From contig PBRP01000019.1 of the NCBI GenBank assembly GCA_002726655.1, positions 1 through 52,810 of the forward strand: DNA of 52,810 nt. Direction: 5' to 3'. Under the pieces are notes generated by a model. It was not told the DNA's origin and made no database searches. It worked only from the letters and a program-made list of their open reading frames with translations. Each line of letters starts with the position of its first letter. The stretch's first letter is position 1. This stretch comes from Gammaproteobacteria bacterium (lineage in GTDB: Bacteria > Pseudomonadota > Gammaproteobacteria > Pseudomonadales > Azotimanducaceae). The translations under genes and the position numbers were made by a program. This document shows, piece by piece, positions 43,193 to 51,277 of this stretch.

Positions 43193-44686
43193 TTGAAATT
43201 TGGTCCAGCAGTTCTTGTGGCGAAACTCATACTTAACCTCACACTTCTTGTACTCCTGACCGCCTGTAAGGGGCGAGACCCGGTCAGGCGAGACCCGGTC
43301 AGGCTAAACACTCAGACCCAGACTGCTCAACAATCGGTCCGCACCATGGGAATCACCGAACGGTTCGAAAACAAGTTGGCAGAGAAGCTCTTGCACCTGG
43401 CGTTTCAGGAAATCAGCAACAATGGCGCCAGTAATAAATTTGCGATTATTGATATCCATCATCGCAAGCTGCATCAATCCATCGAGGTTACAAAATTGTC
43501 TGCCAGTAACCAACTCCATCTGCGCCTGCTGGACTACCTGTGGGAGTCTGAGCGCAGCCGGGTCCATATCTCAGAAAGTGGCGCACCAGTTTCCTACGCA
43601 GAGAAACTCCGGCTCGAAACGTCTTTATATCCAGACCTGGAGGATTTTACTGCCCTGGCCTATGAGAAACTTTCCAGTGTACATGCCGATATCCGCCTGC
43701 TCTCCCAGCCCGACCAGCAAACACCAATTGCAACCTATTTCAGAACCAGACGTGAAGATCATGAGAACGCTTTATCGAATACGAATGCTGGGCGGCAGCG
43801 TTATCTCGACTTGCTGGTTGACTCACTATTGACCATCGAGAAGTTCGCACCTTCTCTTGTTGGCGGTGATCTTATTGGACTAGAGAGTGAGGAGTTCACG
43901 GTCGAGGGAGTAGAAAAGAGCCCAGGCAGGATATTCTCCTACAGGACTGACAACAAGATGCTCAGTATTGATCTCGGCGATATGAGTCTACTTCCTTTGT
44001 ATGAAACCGAAAGCCTGGCGATCTACTACGGAATGCCGGGAATGTACGCCATCAGCAGCAGGCCGTTGCTCGAAATCCAATCGTTGATTTCAATACCAGG
44101 TTACTCTGAGGGGTGGGCAGCTTACATAACCGCCAACCTGGGTCATCTGCCAGCTTTTCAGCATCCAGATACTGTACTTTCACACTTGTATTTTGAAGCC
44201 ATGACTATTTCGCTCGCCATAGCAGACATACTTATTCACACTGAAAACTGGTCTGATGACCAGGCAATGGAGTTCGTAACTGCCAGCTCTCCTTACCCGC
44301 TTAAGCGATTGCAAAGGTCCGTAGAATTTGCGCGCAAGAAACCATGTGCTTTTTCGGCACCGCTACTTGCTCGCCTGCAGCTCGAAAAGTTACAGGAGCA
44401 GAGCAGGCAGATACTCAAGCAGAATTTTGATCTCAACGAATTTCACCACGCAGTCTTAAAACCAGGTCCCTTGCCTTTCATCGAACTTGAACGGGTAGTA
44501 AAAGACTGGACCAACAGGAAGAAGATTGCAGATCACCGCGGAAATACTGCCATCAATCCAGAGGCTCGGCTCATAAACTCCGATGAGCATAAACTCCCGG
44601 AAATCGGTATGGGCATAGACCAGCAGACTCAACTGCCGTCAGCGGTTTGCACCCATTTATGCCTGTTCGGTCGACCACCGAGATAG
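43193..44686 (+). CDS. Lipoprotein resembling DUF885 but with lost metal-site residues
   Basis: 497 residues from a TTG start. The signal sequence ends in LLTAC (Cys25). The middle and C-terminal parts recall DUF885 putative metallopeptidases: IPGYSEGWAAYI (302-312), a long helical repeat-like body and KPGPLPFIELERVVKDW near the C-terminus. Where DUF885 has H-E-x-x-P-G-H-H this protein reads YYGMPGMY (278-285), so the His, Glu and His ligands are Tyr, Tyr and Met. It is probably a catalytically dead, exported relative. Near the N-terminus RDPVR is duplicated by a 15-nt tandem repeat. The 3' end overlaps the convergent PNPOx-like gene by 58 nt. Confidence 0.68.
   Translation: MKFGPAVLVAKLILNLTLLVLLTACKGRDPVRRDPVRLNTQTQTAQQSVRTMGITERFENKLAEKLLHLAFQEISNNGASNKFAIIDIHHRKLHQSIEVTKLSASNQLHLRLLDYLWESERSRVHISESGAPVSYAEKLRLETSLYPDLEDFTALAYEKLSSVHADIRLLSQPDQQTPIATYFRTRREDHENALSNTNAGRQRYLDLLVDSLLTIEKFAPSLVGGDLIGLESEEFTVEGVEKSPGRIFSYRTDNKMLSIDLGDMSLLPLYETESLAIYYGMPGMYAISSRPLLEIQSLISIPGYSEGWAAYITANLGHLPAFQHPDTVLSHLYFEAMTISLAIADILIHTENWSDDQAMEFVTASSPYPLKRLQRSVEFARKKPCAFSAPLLARLQLEKLQEQSRQILKQNFDLNEFHHAVLKPGPLPFIELERVVKDWTNRKKIADHRGNTAINPEARLINSDEHKLPEIGMGIDQQTQLPSAVCTHLCLFGRPPR
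43273..43302. repeat. 15-nt in-frame tandem duplication
   Basis: GCGAGACCCGGTCAG occurs twice in tandem just after the lipobox Cys codon and duplicates RDPVR in the protein. Confidence 0.88.
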
Positions 44687-45087
44687 GATGTGGAAATGAC
44701 CTCCGCCAGGCGAAGTTCAAACAGCAGGTAACTGGCTGATGGTCGGAAGCTGGAAATCGATTCAGCCTCGGATCTCGTTTCACTTTCTCCAACATGACGG
44801 ACCACTCCCGTCACCTGAAATTCACCGCTGCTACCGGAACTGTCATTCATCGCACAATGGAGACAGAAATGTCCATTATCCATCATGTCATGGACCTTTG
44901 GTGAGCTCGGTTCGACAAATATGAAGCAGAAGCCCCTCCCTATAATGGGAGTCACAGGATGCGCACGGGGTTGACCATTTTTACGAACAGTAGCCAGGTA
45001 GGAAACCTTGCCATCAAGGCGCTCCTTACCAAATGCCGCGAGCTCTGGCATTGCCTGCTCAAACTCACCCCACGATGCGCAAATCAT
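44629..45087 (-). CDS. Pyridoxamine 5'-phosphate oxidase-family FMN-binding protein
   Basis: 152 residues. The split-barrel pattern is clear: VSYLATVRKNGQPRAHPVTP (strands 1-2 with FMN-phosphate contacts), PKVHDMMDNGHFCLHC and FQVTGVVRHV. Members of this group bind FMN, F420 or heme; the reaction is unknown. Its 3' end overlaps the 3' end of the opposite lipoprotein gene by 58 nt. It lies downstream of the sulfotransferase gene on the same strand, separated by a hairpin. Confidence 0.82.
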   Translation of the reverse strand: MICASWGEFEQAMPELAAFGKERLDGKVSYLATVRKNGQPRAHPVTPIIGRGFCFIFVEPSSPKVHDMMDNGHFCLHCAMNDSSGSSGEFQVTGVVRHVGESETRSEAESISSFRPSASYLLFELRLAEVISTSYLGGRPNRHKWVQTADGS

Positions 45088-45153
45088 CCGAACTCCCCGA
45101 AAACCGTCAAGTTACTTTAGCATGGTTCAAGCAGAAAAATTCAATCACATGGC

Positions 45154-45184
45154 CAGGAGAAAATAGACTGCTGCTTTTCTCCTG
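45154..45184 (-). terminator. Hairpin after the sulfotransferase gene
   Basis: CAGGAGAAAA and TTTTCTCCTG pair perfectly over 10 bp around an 11-nt loop, 20 nt past the sulfotransferase stop. There is no T-run outside the stem, so termination efficiency is uncertain. Confidence 0.5.
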
Positions 45185-45203
45185 TCACTGAAACAAATCA
45201 CTG

Positions 45204-46607
45204 TCAGATAAGTAAAGATGATCTATCTGATATGGTTACCGGCTTCTGTATATTAAGTCCGAGGATGGCCGTCACTTCAGATAGCTGAGCAATGTAATTC
45301 TTCCAGCGATTAACGGAGCTATGGTAAATGGGCTTCCTGACCTGAAGAAAGCTGGCAGTATTTACAACCCTTTCATTCCGGTGAAAATCCAGACAGGCTT
45401 CTTCAAAACCAAGATCACAGTACTCGAGTAATCTCTTTGTTTCTAATTCCTGGTTCGATAGTACTTTCTCATACTCCACCGTGTGAATTTTACCGGGATA
45501 TACCAATGACCAATGTTCCATGAGCCGACTGTAATCATTGTAATAATGTGCCAGCTTCACCAGATCAAAAGTGTAGTGTTGGCCTTTGGAAAAATTTTGG
45601 AAAAAGCATGACAAGCAAGTATCTAACGGGTGTCTTATGGTGTGGATAATGCGCGCATTGGGAAACATCTGCAGAATCAAACCTATGAACTGGAAATTCA
45701 AAGGGTGCTTGTCTATGACTCGGTCAGAAGATCCCGCAGAGAGATTACTGGCGACCCTCTTCAGATATTCAACTGCGAGTTTTGCATAGCCTGACCTGGG
45801 CATGCCTGGCATGCAATTTGGGAAGCCCTGCCTTAGGCTGCCTATATTCGCGGCCGATCTGGCAATATATTTCATATCGTTAAGCTCGCCTGCCCCAAAG
45901 ACTTTCGAATGACTTGCCAGAATCTGCTCCACTAGTGTGGTGCCGGAACGCGGCATACCGAGGATAAAGATGGGACCCTCAGTAGAATCACCGGAACCAA
46001 CATTGTGCTGCACAAAAAACTGGCTGAAGACATATATCGTATCTTTCACAACTTGTCTAAATTCATTGCTGTCAAAAGTTTTGTTGGCATCTCGGTTTCC
46101 AGCCGAATAGTGTTTGAAGGCTTCATCGTAGGCGCCGATGTCGTCGCAGATCTTTCCTGCTGCAAATTGAAAATAGCTTCGTAACCCCGAATCCATCGCG
46201 GAGTTTGCCAACTGGCCCCTAATCTGCTGAAGCAATGGATCACCGGGCTCGAAGGTCACCATCTCTGCCAGACCCTGGTAGGCTTCACCGTAATCCGCCT
46301 TTAGATCTATTGCCCTGCGAAACTCTGAATCGGCCTCATGAAGCTTTCCCATGCGCCGGTATAGTCCCGCTATGTTGTGATGAAAAGGGGCGGCATTCGG
46401 ATTTAGACCGATTGCCTTTTCTATAAGGTAAACGGCTTCATCATTGCGATCCTGCTCACTGCGAACAAGCCCTAGCAAGTGACTGGCATCAGCATTATCC
46501 GGCTCATCTTTGAGAATATCCTGGTACAGGGGTTCAGCAGATTTAAGATCCCCGGCGAGCTGAAATTTCATTGCCGCGTTCAGCTTTTGCGGAGTAGTTT
46601 CCGACAT
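45204..46607 (-). CDS. TPR-repeat sulfotransferase
   Basis: 467 residues. Three TPR units fill about residues 5-115 (for example AEPLYQDILKDEPDNADASH and EADSEFRRAIDLKADYGEAY). The sulfotransferase domain begins PIFILGMPRSGTTLVEQIL with the 5'-phosphosulfate loop GMPRSGTT (217-224), then VIDKHPLNF and IHTIRHPLDTCLSCFFQNF (3'-phosphate-binding Arg and Ser). It transfers sulfate from PAPS to an unknown acceptor; such TPR fusions are common in marine gammaproteobacteria. It starts one base after the PCu(A)C stop. Confidence 0.92.
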   Translation of the reverse strand: MSETTPQKLNAAMKFQLAGDLKSAEPLYQDILKDEPDNADASHLLGLVRSEQDRNDEAVYLIEKAIGLNPNAAPFHHNIAGLYRRMGKLHEADSEFRRAIDLKADYGEAYQGLAEMVTFEPGDPLLQQIRGQLANSAMDSGLRSYFQFAAGKICDDIGAYDEAFKHYSAGNRDANKTFDSNEFRQVVKDTIYVFSQFFVQHNVGSGDSTEGPIFILGMPRSGTTLVEQILASHSKVFGAGELNDMKYIARSAANIGSLRQGFPNCMPGMPRSGYAKLAVEYLKRVASNLSAGSSDRVIDKHPLNFQFIGLILQMFPNARIIHTIRHPLDTCLSCFFQNFSKGQHYTFDLVKLAHYYNDYSRLMEHWSLVYPGKIHTVEYEKVLSNQELETKRLLEYCDLGFEEACLDFHRNERVVNTASFLQVRKPIYHSSVNRWKNYIAQLSEVTAILGLNIQKPVTISDRSSLLI

Positions 46608-47054
46608 CTAGGGTAAGGTTATCTGACCAATCGAACCCACACGGACATCGGCAGTCGTGGTGCTGCCGTCAGCGAAAAGGAAATCAATCTGGAACACATC
46701 TTTCTCTATCAATGTCCTCGTCATTCCCGTTAGCATCATATGCAGACCTCCCGGTTTAAGCTGAACCTCTTCTCCAGGCTCAATCGTCAATTCGTCAAGA
46801 TGTGACATCATCACCATATCATTATGGTGAACTGTCTCATGAATCATAATCATCCCGGCAACTTCGCTGGTCACTTTCTCAATAACCAGAGGGCTTTTAC
46901 CCTCATTCTTCAGGGAGCAATAGGTTACGCCGGTATCAGCACCTGGTATTGAAGCCCTGGACCAACAATCAGACACCTTCAGTACATCTGCTGCGGCCGG
47001 CGCTGAGAACAAGAACAGAACCGCGAACAACAAGCCAACCATACGCTCACACAC
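46608..47054 (-). CDS. PCu(A)C-type periplasmic copper chaperone
   Basis: 148 residues from the GTG at 47054, chosen for its GGAG at 6 nt; a TTG at 47075 and an ATG at 47042 are alternatives. The signal sequence ends about FSAPAAA. The copper motif is spread over IHETVHHNDMVMMSH and GGLHMML, matching the H-M-x10-M-x21-H-x-M pattern. It delivers Cu(I) to cytochrome oxidase CuA sites and similar proteins, consistent with ctaA elsewhere in the window. The sulfotransferase gene follows directly. Confidence 0.88.
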   Translation of the reverse strand: MCERMVGLLFAVLFLFSAPAAADVLKVSDCWSRASIPGADTGVTYCSLKNEGKSPLVIEKVTSEVAGMIMIHETVHHNDMVMMSHLDELTIEPGEEVQLKPGGLHMMLTGMTRTLIEKDVFQIDFLFADGSTTTADVRVGSIGQITLP

Positions 47055-47145
47055 ATGACACTCCAGAACCAACAAAGGATCTCGGATTATATCACCCGGA
47101 AATCCCCCACCCCGTCGGCTACATGAGGAAATCTACAGATTCTTC

Positions 47146-47175
47146 TTGACATGCAACCATATGGTTGCATATTAT
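47146..47175 (+). promoter_or_regulatory. Sigma-70 promoter with embedded palindromic operator of the arsR-like gene
   Basis: The -35 is a perfect TTGACA (47146-47151) and the -10 is TATTAT (47170-47175), with an 18-nt spacer. The spacer is almost wholly a perfect 20-bp palindrome, ATGCAACCATATGGTTGCAT (47151-47170). A repressor bound there would block RNA polymerase, so autoregulation by the ArsR-type protein just downstream is very likely. Confidence 0.88.
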
Positions 47176-47198
47176 TTGAAAAACAGACTATTAAAGAT

Positions 47199-47513
47199 AT
47201 GGCTGACATTTTTAAAGCCCTTGCCGATTCAAATCGACGTCACCTACTAGATGTCCTGTACGAGGCGGATGGGCTGACACTTAATGAACTATGTGATGAG
47301 CTTAGTATGTCCCGACAGGCAGTCAGTAAACACCTCTCGATAATGGAATCAGCGAATCTGATTAGCTGCGTGCAGGATGGCCGCCACAAACACCACTTTC
47401 TGAACCCTGTACCGCTGCAGGAGATCTTTGAACGCTGGGTCAGCAAATTCGCAAACCACCAGGCAACAACTCTGCTGCAATTCAAACTAGAACTGGAGAA
47501 GGACAATGAGTAA
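47199..47513 (+). CDS. ArsR-family HTH repressor
   Basis: 104 residues from ATG 47199 (MADIFKALADSNRRHLLDVL). The frame also has an ATG at 47151, but that lies in the -35/operator and cannot be translated from this promoter. The winged HTH has LTLNELCDELSMSRQAVSKH as recognition unit, and HFLNPVPLQEIFERWV follows. No metal-binding Cys pair of the ELCVC type is present, and this type paired with an SRPBCC protein is common (SdpR/YdfF-like). It overlaps the next gene by 8 nt. Confidence 0.92.
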   Translation: MADIFKALADSNRRHLLDVLYEADGLTLNELCDELSMSRQAVSKHLSIMESANLISCVQDGRHKHHFLNPVPLQEIFERWVSKFANHQATTLLQFKLELEKDNE

Positions 47514-47946
47514 AGATAAATATGTATGTACGATCTACATCAAGGCAGAGCCAGATCGCGTCTGGGAAGCCCTGACGACAGCTGAGTTCACTCGCAGGTA
47601 CTTTCACGCTACCGATATACAGTCCGATTGGAAACCAGGCTCCGCCGTCACCTATCTCAACCAGGATGGTTCGACTGCCGTGGAGGGTAAAGTTCTGACC
47701 GCTGAACCATTCAAGAAACTCTCATTTACATGGCACGTTCACTACAATGAACTGGCAAAAAAAGAGAAGGCGAGCAAGGTCACTTTTCTGTTCGAACAAG
47801 TGGAAGATTCAACAAAACTGACCCTGATCCACGAAGATTTCCCGGAGAAGAGTGTGGTTTATCCTCAGATTTCCAACGGATGGATGGCTATTCTCAGTAA
47901 TCTCAAGACCCTGCTGGAAACTGATTCAGTGATGGCTGTTTCCTAG
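47506..47946 (+). CDS. SRPBCC / AHSA1-like START-fold protein
   Basis: 146 residues. The N-terminal YVCTIYIKAEPDRVWEALTT and the later LSFTWHV and TKLTLIHEDFP with GWMAILSNLKTLLE are typical of the AHSA1/ATPase-activator homologue START fold, which holds a small hydrophobic ligand. Co-transcription with the ArsR-like gene (8-nt overlap) is the standard arrangement for this family pair; the ligand or stress is not known. Confidence 0.9.
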   Translation: MSKDKYVCTIYIKAEPDRVWEALTTAEFTRRYFHATDIQSDWKPGSAVTYLNQDGSTAVEGKVLTAEPFKKLSFTWHVHYNELAKKEKASKVTFLFEQVEDSTKLTLIHEDFPEKSVVYPQISNGWMAILSNLKTLLETDSVMAVS

Positions 47947-48013
47947 GACGACAGCTACTGCCTGACGCCACGCCATGTCTAATCCAGAGGACTTGCTGCC
48001 ATCAGCAGGGACG

Positions 48014-48526
48014 CTACCGCGTCATGAGTGGGTTGTCACCGGGTTGCATCGCACCATGGGCACGCTTCCAGGTCGCGAAGCCACCTAAAATATGCGGCGG
48101 ATCTGCATGCAATTCCGTGAAACCACCACTCACTTCCCGGGTATCGAAATAGCAGGCGTTTACATTGTCGGCATAAAGCTCACAGGCAAGCTCAAAGCCC
48201 AGGGATAAGAACCGCTGTTTTTCCTTTTCAAAGTCCGTAACCAGACAACCCACATGATGGAACCCCTGCTCGCCCTGCTTATACATATCCCGATAAATAG
48301 AAGGCTGATCATCATGCTGCTGGATGAATTGAATCATCATGTCGCCTAGATAACCGAACCCATAGGAAACATCTGCCTCGACATCTGTGCCACGATACAT
48401 AAAAGTATCCGCCTTGTGATGAGGTGCCACCACAAAAGGTCCGGCACCGTAGAGCGTGTGCCACTGTCCAATGGCTTCTTCAAGGTCACTAACAAAGTAA
48501 GCCTCCTGAAAATGAGGATAGATCAT
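48014..48526 (-). CDS. VOC-family (glyoxalase-like) protein
   Basis: 170 residues from ATG 48526 (MIYPHFQEAYFVSDLEEAIG), which has AGGGAG at 7 nt; the longer frame has no such site. Two beta-alpha-beta-beta-beta modules carry the metal-type residues: HFQEAYFV, GDMMIQFIQQ, GFHHVGCLV and GFTELHAD. This is the glyoxalase/dioxygenase fold. The substrate is unknown; VOC proteins like this often sit with CoA-dependent catabolic genes, as here. Confidence 0.85.
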   Translation of the reverse strand: MIYPHFQEAYFVSDLEEAIGQWHTLYGAGPFVVAPHHKADTFMYRGTDVEADVSYGFGYLGDMMIQFIQQHDDQPSIYRDMYKQGEQGFHHVGCLVTDFEKEKQRFLSLGFELACELYADNVNACYFDTREVSGGFTELHADPPHILGGFATWKRAHGAMQPGDNPLMTR

Positions 48527-48905
48527 AGAGATGCTCCCTGGATGGTTGGGCAAAACCTATAGCATTTTAGATGACTTATCCAGGCAGGCTTGCAACTTAT
48601 GTAACCAGCTAACCATAGAAAATTTCCATTGGCGGGCGGAAGGTTGTATTCCTCCCACCACGCCTCAAACATCAAGTTGTCAGACTTTGCACTAAAAACA
48701 ATGGTATGGTCATGACATCAGGCAGATTAACTTGTTCTTATCCGGATTCTGATATCGAGCGGGCTAGCTCTTTATTTGGGTAATTGATTACCCGGCGTTA
48801 TTAATTGCGCGTTGCAACAATTGGCTAGATATTGCCAGTAGCGAACAGGAACCAACCAACTAAAAATCCAGCGTTTAGACTAAGGGTAAAAAGGAGATGA
48901 ATGAT
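48527..48905. other. Divergent regulatory gap between VOC and SDR genes
   Basis: 379 nt without a gene. It holds the perfect inverted repeat GGGTAAT-TG-ATTACCC (48778-48793) and, 17 nt further on, the palindrome GTTGCAAC (48811-48818). Both are plausible regulator sites for the SDR-ACAD genes. No sigma-70 consensus was recognised. Confidence 0.45.
48778..48793. promoter_or_regulatory. Candidate operator upstream of the SDR gene
   Basis: A perfect 7-bp inverted repeat with a 2-nt centre, GGGTAATTGATTACCC, 112 nt before the SDR start. Confidence 0.5.
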
Positions 48906-49724
48906 ATGTCAGAGAATAGTAAGTCGATATTTATTACCGGTGGCGGTGGCGGAATGGGACTTGAAACTGGCCGTTACTTTGCAGAAAAGGGCTGGTTCGT
49001 TGGCTTGTTTGATATCAACGAATCCATCTTAGAAACTGCGAAATCCCTGTTTGAACCCGGGCAGGTACTAACTCGCAAGCTCGACGTTACGGATGAGGCC
49101 GATTTCGCTGCGGCGATAGATGAATTTTCAAGCCACACGGATGGAAAGCTGGATGTAATGTTTAACAATGCAGGTATTGCACCCGGAGGTTGGTTTGACG
49201 AGATGCCAATGGAAACCATTCGTCAAATCATCGATATCAATGTCTATGGCGTCATCATCGGCATCCGTGCAGCTTTGCCGCTGCTGAAGGCCACCGAAAA
49301 TTCCCTTTGCGTGAGCACCTCTTCATCTGTTGCCACCTATGGCCATGCAATGCGAGTCGCCTATACGGCGTCCAAATTTGCTGTAAAAGGCATGACCGAA
49401 GCACTGTCTCTGGAATTTGAAAGGTTCGGCGTCCGAACAGCAGATGTGCTGCCAGGGTGCATTAATACACCCATGCTGCGCGGGGCAACTGCGGCTAACG
49501 CAGGCCGACCGTTTGATAACTCAATGCTGGATGGTCTGCCGAAACAGGGTCCCTACCGAGTCATGCCTGCGACGGCGATAGCGGAGGCCGTCTGGCAGGC
49601 CTACGAGAACAGTGACCAGATACACTTTTATGTGCCCGAGGAAGTTGGTGATACCGACAGACTGAAGGCGGTTGATATTGCCGCCGCGAGAGAGGAGACC
49701 CGGGCGTTTCTATTTGATCGCTAA
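48906..49724 (+). CDS. Short-chain dehydrogenase/reductase
   Basis: 272 residues from ATG 48906, where AGGAG stands 9 nt upstream; the ATG at 48897 is too close to that SD. The cofactor loop is TGGGGGMG (T-G-x3-G-x-G), the adenine-end Asp is in LFDINE (NAD preference), then NNAG. The catalytic Ser is in STSSSVATYG and Tyr/Lys in YTASK. It oxidises or reduces an alcohol/ketone of unknown identity. It is followed by an acyl-CoA dehydrogenase and a SnoaL-like gene, suggesting a hydrophobic-compound pathway. Confidence 0.92.
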   Translation: MSENSKSIFITGGGGGMGLETGRYFAEKGWFVGLFDINESILETAKSLFEPGQVLTRKLDVTDEADFAAAIDEFSSHTDGKLDVMFNNAGIAPGGWFDEMPMETIRQIIDINVYGVIIGIRAALPLLKATENSLCVSTSSSVATYGHAMRVAYTASKFAVKGMTEALSLEFERFGVRTADVLPGCINTPMLRGATAANAGRPFDNSMLDGLPKQGPYRVMPATAIAEAVWQAYENSDQIHFYVPEEVGDTDRLKAVDIAAAREETRAFLFDR

Positions 49725-49916
49725 CAGTTGATCCACGACCAGGGTCCTAGCGCCCTGGATAACGGAAAAGCTGCGTTGAGAGGCGGCAAATTGTCTCTTG
49801 AGTACTCATTCTCCAGTTTGAATGACACATATCATGCACTGTGATATTAATGGTTCTACCAATATCAAAGTCGTACATTAGCAACACCCCTAATATTATT
49901 AAACGAGTATACCGAT

Positions 49917-51164
49917 ATGCCTGATCTAGAAAGCGATCTATTTACTCTGGCAATGTCAGAGCAAGCACAACCCCTAATGGATGCTGTCAAAAAGCACATT
50001 AAGGACAATGTAGACCCCATTACCGAAGAATTTTATGCGCTCGACAACGAGAAGGAAGATCGATGGTCCTGGCATCCGCGTCAGTTGGAATTGCTCGATG
50101 GCGCGAAGGCGAAGGCTAAGAAGTCAGGTTTGTGGAATTTCTTCCTGCCGGATTCCGAAATGGGTGAAGGTCTGACTAACCTGGACTACGCCTATATCGC
50201 CGCCGAGTTAGGCAAGTCCAACCTGGCATCAGAAACGCTGAATTGCAGCGCACCAGATACGGGTAATATGGAAGTGCTGGAGCGAGTGGGTACGCCGGCA
50301 CAAAAAGAACAATGGCTTAAGCCACTGCTGAACGGTGAAATCCGTTCAGCCTATGCCATGACGGAACCTGGAATACCCTCATCAGATGCCAAAAACATCA
50401 GTACCGAGGCAGTCCCGGATGGTGATGAATGGGTTATCAATGGTGAAAAGTTTTATATCTCCGGCGCTGGCGACCCACGCTGCAAAATCATGATTACGAT
50501 GGTAAAAACAAGCCCTGATGCACCTGCCAGCAGGCAGCAATCACAGATACTCGTGCCCATCGACACCCCGGGGGTTGCAATACTGGAGGCCATGCACGTT
50601 TTTGGAAAAGACCATGCGCCGCGCGGGCACATGCATATTAAGTTCGACAATGTGCGAGTGCCCAAAGAGAATATTCTGCTGGGTGAAGGCCGCGGTTTTG
50701 AGATTTCACAGGTTCGCCTGGGCCCCGGCCGAATTCATCACTGTATGCGGTCCATTGGAAAAGCGGAAAAAGCACTGGAACTCATGGTCAGGCGCGCAGG
50801 AAGTCGGGTTGCCTTCGGCAAGCCCATAGCCAAGTTGGGTAAAAACCTTGAAGTTATATCTCGTGCCCGCCTTGAAATTGACGGCATGCGCCTGATGGTC
50901 CTGCAGGCTGCAAAAGCAATGGACGTCCTTGGAAACAAGGAAGCCAGGGTTTACGTCAGCGGGGTTAAGGCGATCGTGCCGGACAAGGTGTGCAAAATAA
51001 TTGATCAGGCTATTCAGATGCATGGTGCAGCGGGCGTCTCACAATGGACACCCCTTGCTGAAATGTATACCGATCAGCGTCACCTGCGTTTCGCTGATGG
51101 ACCGGATGAAGTACATCATATGGTTGTTGGTCGAGCTGAGGTTCAGAAATACGATCTCTGGTAG
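49917..51164 (+). CDS. Acyl-CoA dehydrogenase (ACAD10/11-like)
   Basis: 415 residues. The start MPDLESDLFTLAMSEQAQPL and HIKDNVDPITEEFY are typical of the large bacterial ACAD10/11-like group. The FAD/substrate loop is AYAMTEPGIPSSDAKNIST, with NGEKFYISGAGDP, and the C-terminal region has QMHGAAGVSQWTPLAEMYTD and LRFADGPDEVHH. Such enzymes often act on 3- or 4-hydroxyacyl-CoAs. It lies 192 nt after the SDR gene; that gap has no clear feature. A strong hairpin follows the stop. Confidence 0.93.
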   Translation: MPDLESDLFTLAMSEQAQPLMDAVKKHIKDNVDPITEEFYALDNEKEDRWSWHPRQLELLDGAKAKAKKSGLWNFFLPDSEMGEGLTNLDYAYIAAELGKSNLASETLNCSAPDTGNMEVLERVGTPAQKEQWLKPLLNGEIRSAYAMTEPGIPSSDAKNISTEAVPDGDEWVINGEKFYISGAGDPRCKIMITMVKTSPDAPASRQQSQILVPIDTPGVAILEAMHVFGKDHAPRGHMHIKFDNVRVPKENILLGEGRGFEISQVRLGPGRIHHCMRSIGKAEKALELMVRRAGSRVAFGKPIAKLGKNLEVISRARLEIDGMRLMVLQAAKAMDVLGNKEARVYVSGVKAIVPDKVCKIIDQAIQMHGAAGVSQWTPLAEMYTDQRHLRFADGPDEVHHMVVGRAEVQKYDLW

Positions 51165-51197
51165 TTGGACGCCACCAGCCTCGATGATCAGGTCTAC

Positions 51198-51238
51198 TCA
51201 CCCTGCAGGTCGCGGTTCCTTCGCGACCTGCAGGGTGA
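51198..51238. terminator. 17-bp perfect hairpin between ACAD and SnoaL-like genes
   Basis: TCACCCTGCAGGTCGCG and its exact reverse complement flank a 7-nt loop (GTTCCTT). Each arm also contains the palindrome CCTGCAGG. The stem is far stronger than most terminators, yet AAAGTGC, not a T-run, follows on the plus strand. It may be a bidirectional terminator, an mRNA-stabilising end or a protein-binding site, 39 nt before the next start. Confidence 0.72.
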
Positions 51239-51277
51239 AAGTGCTATTCTTTAACCGCCCCTGCCCCAGAAAGGAAA

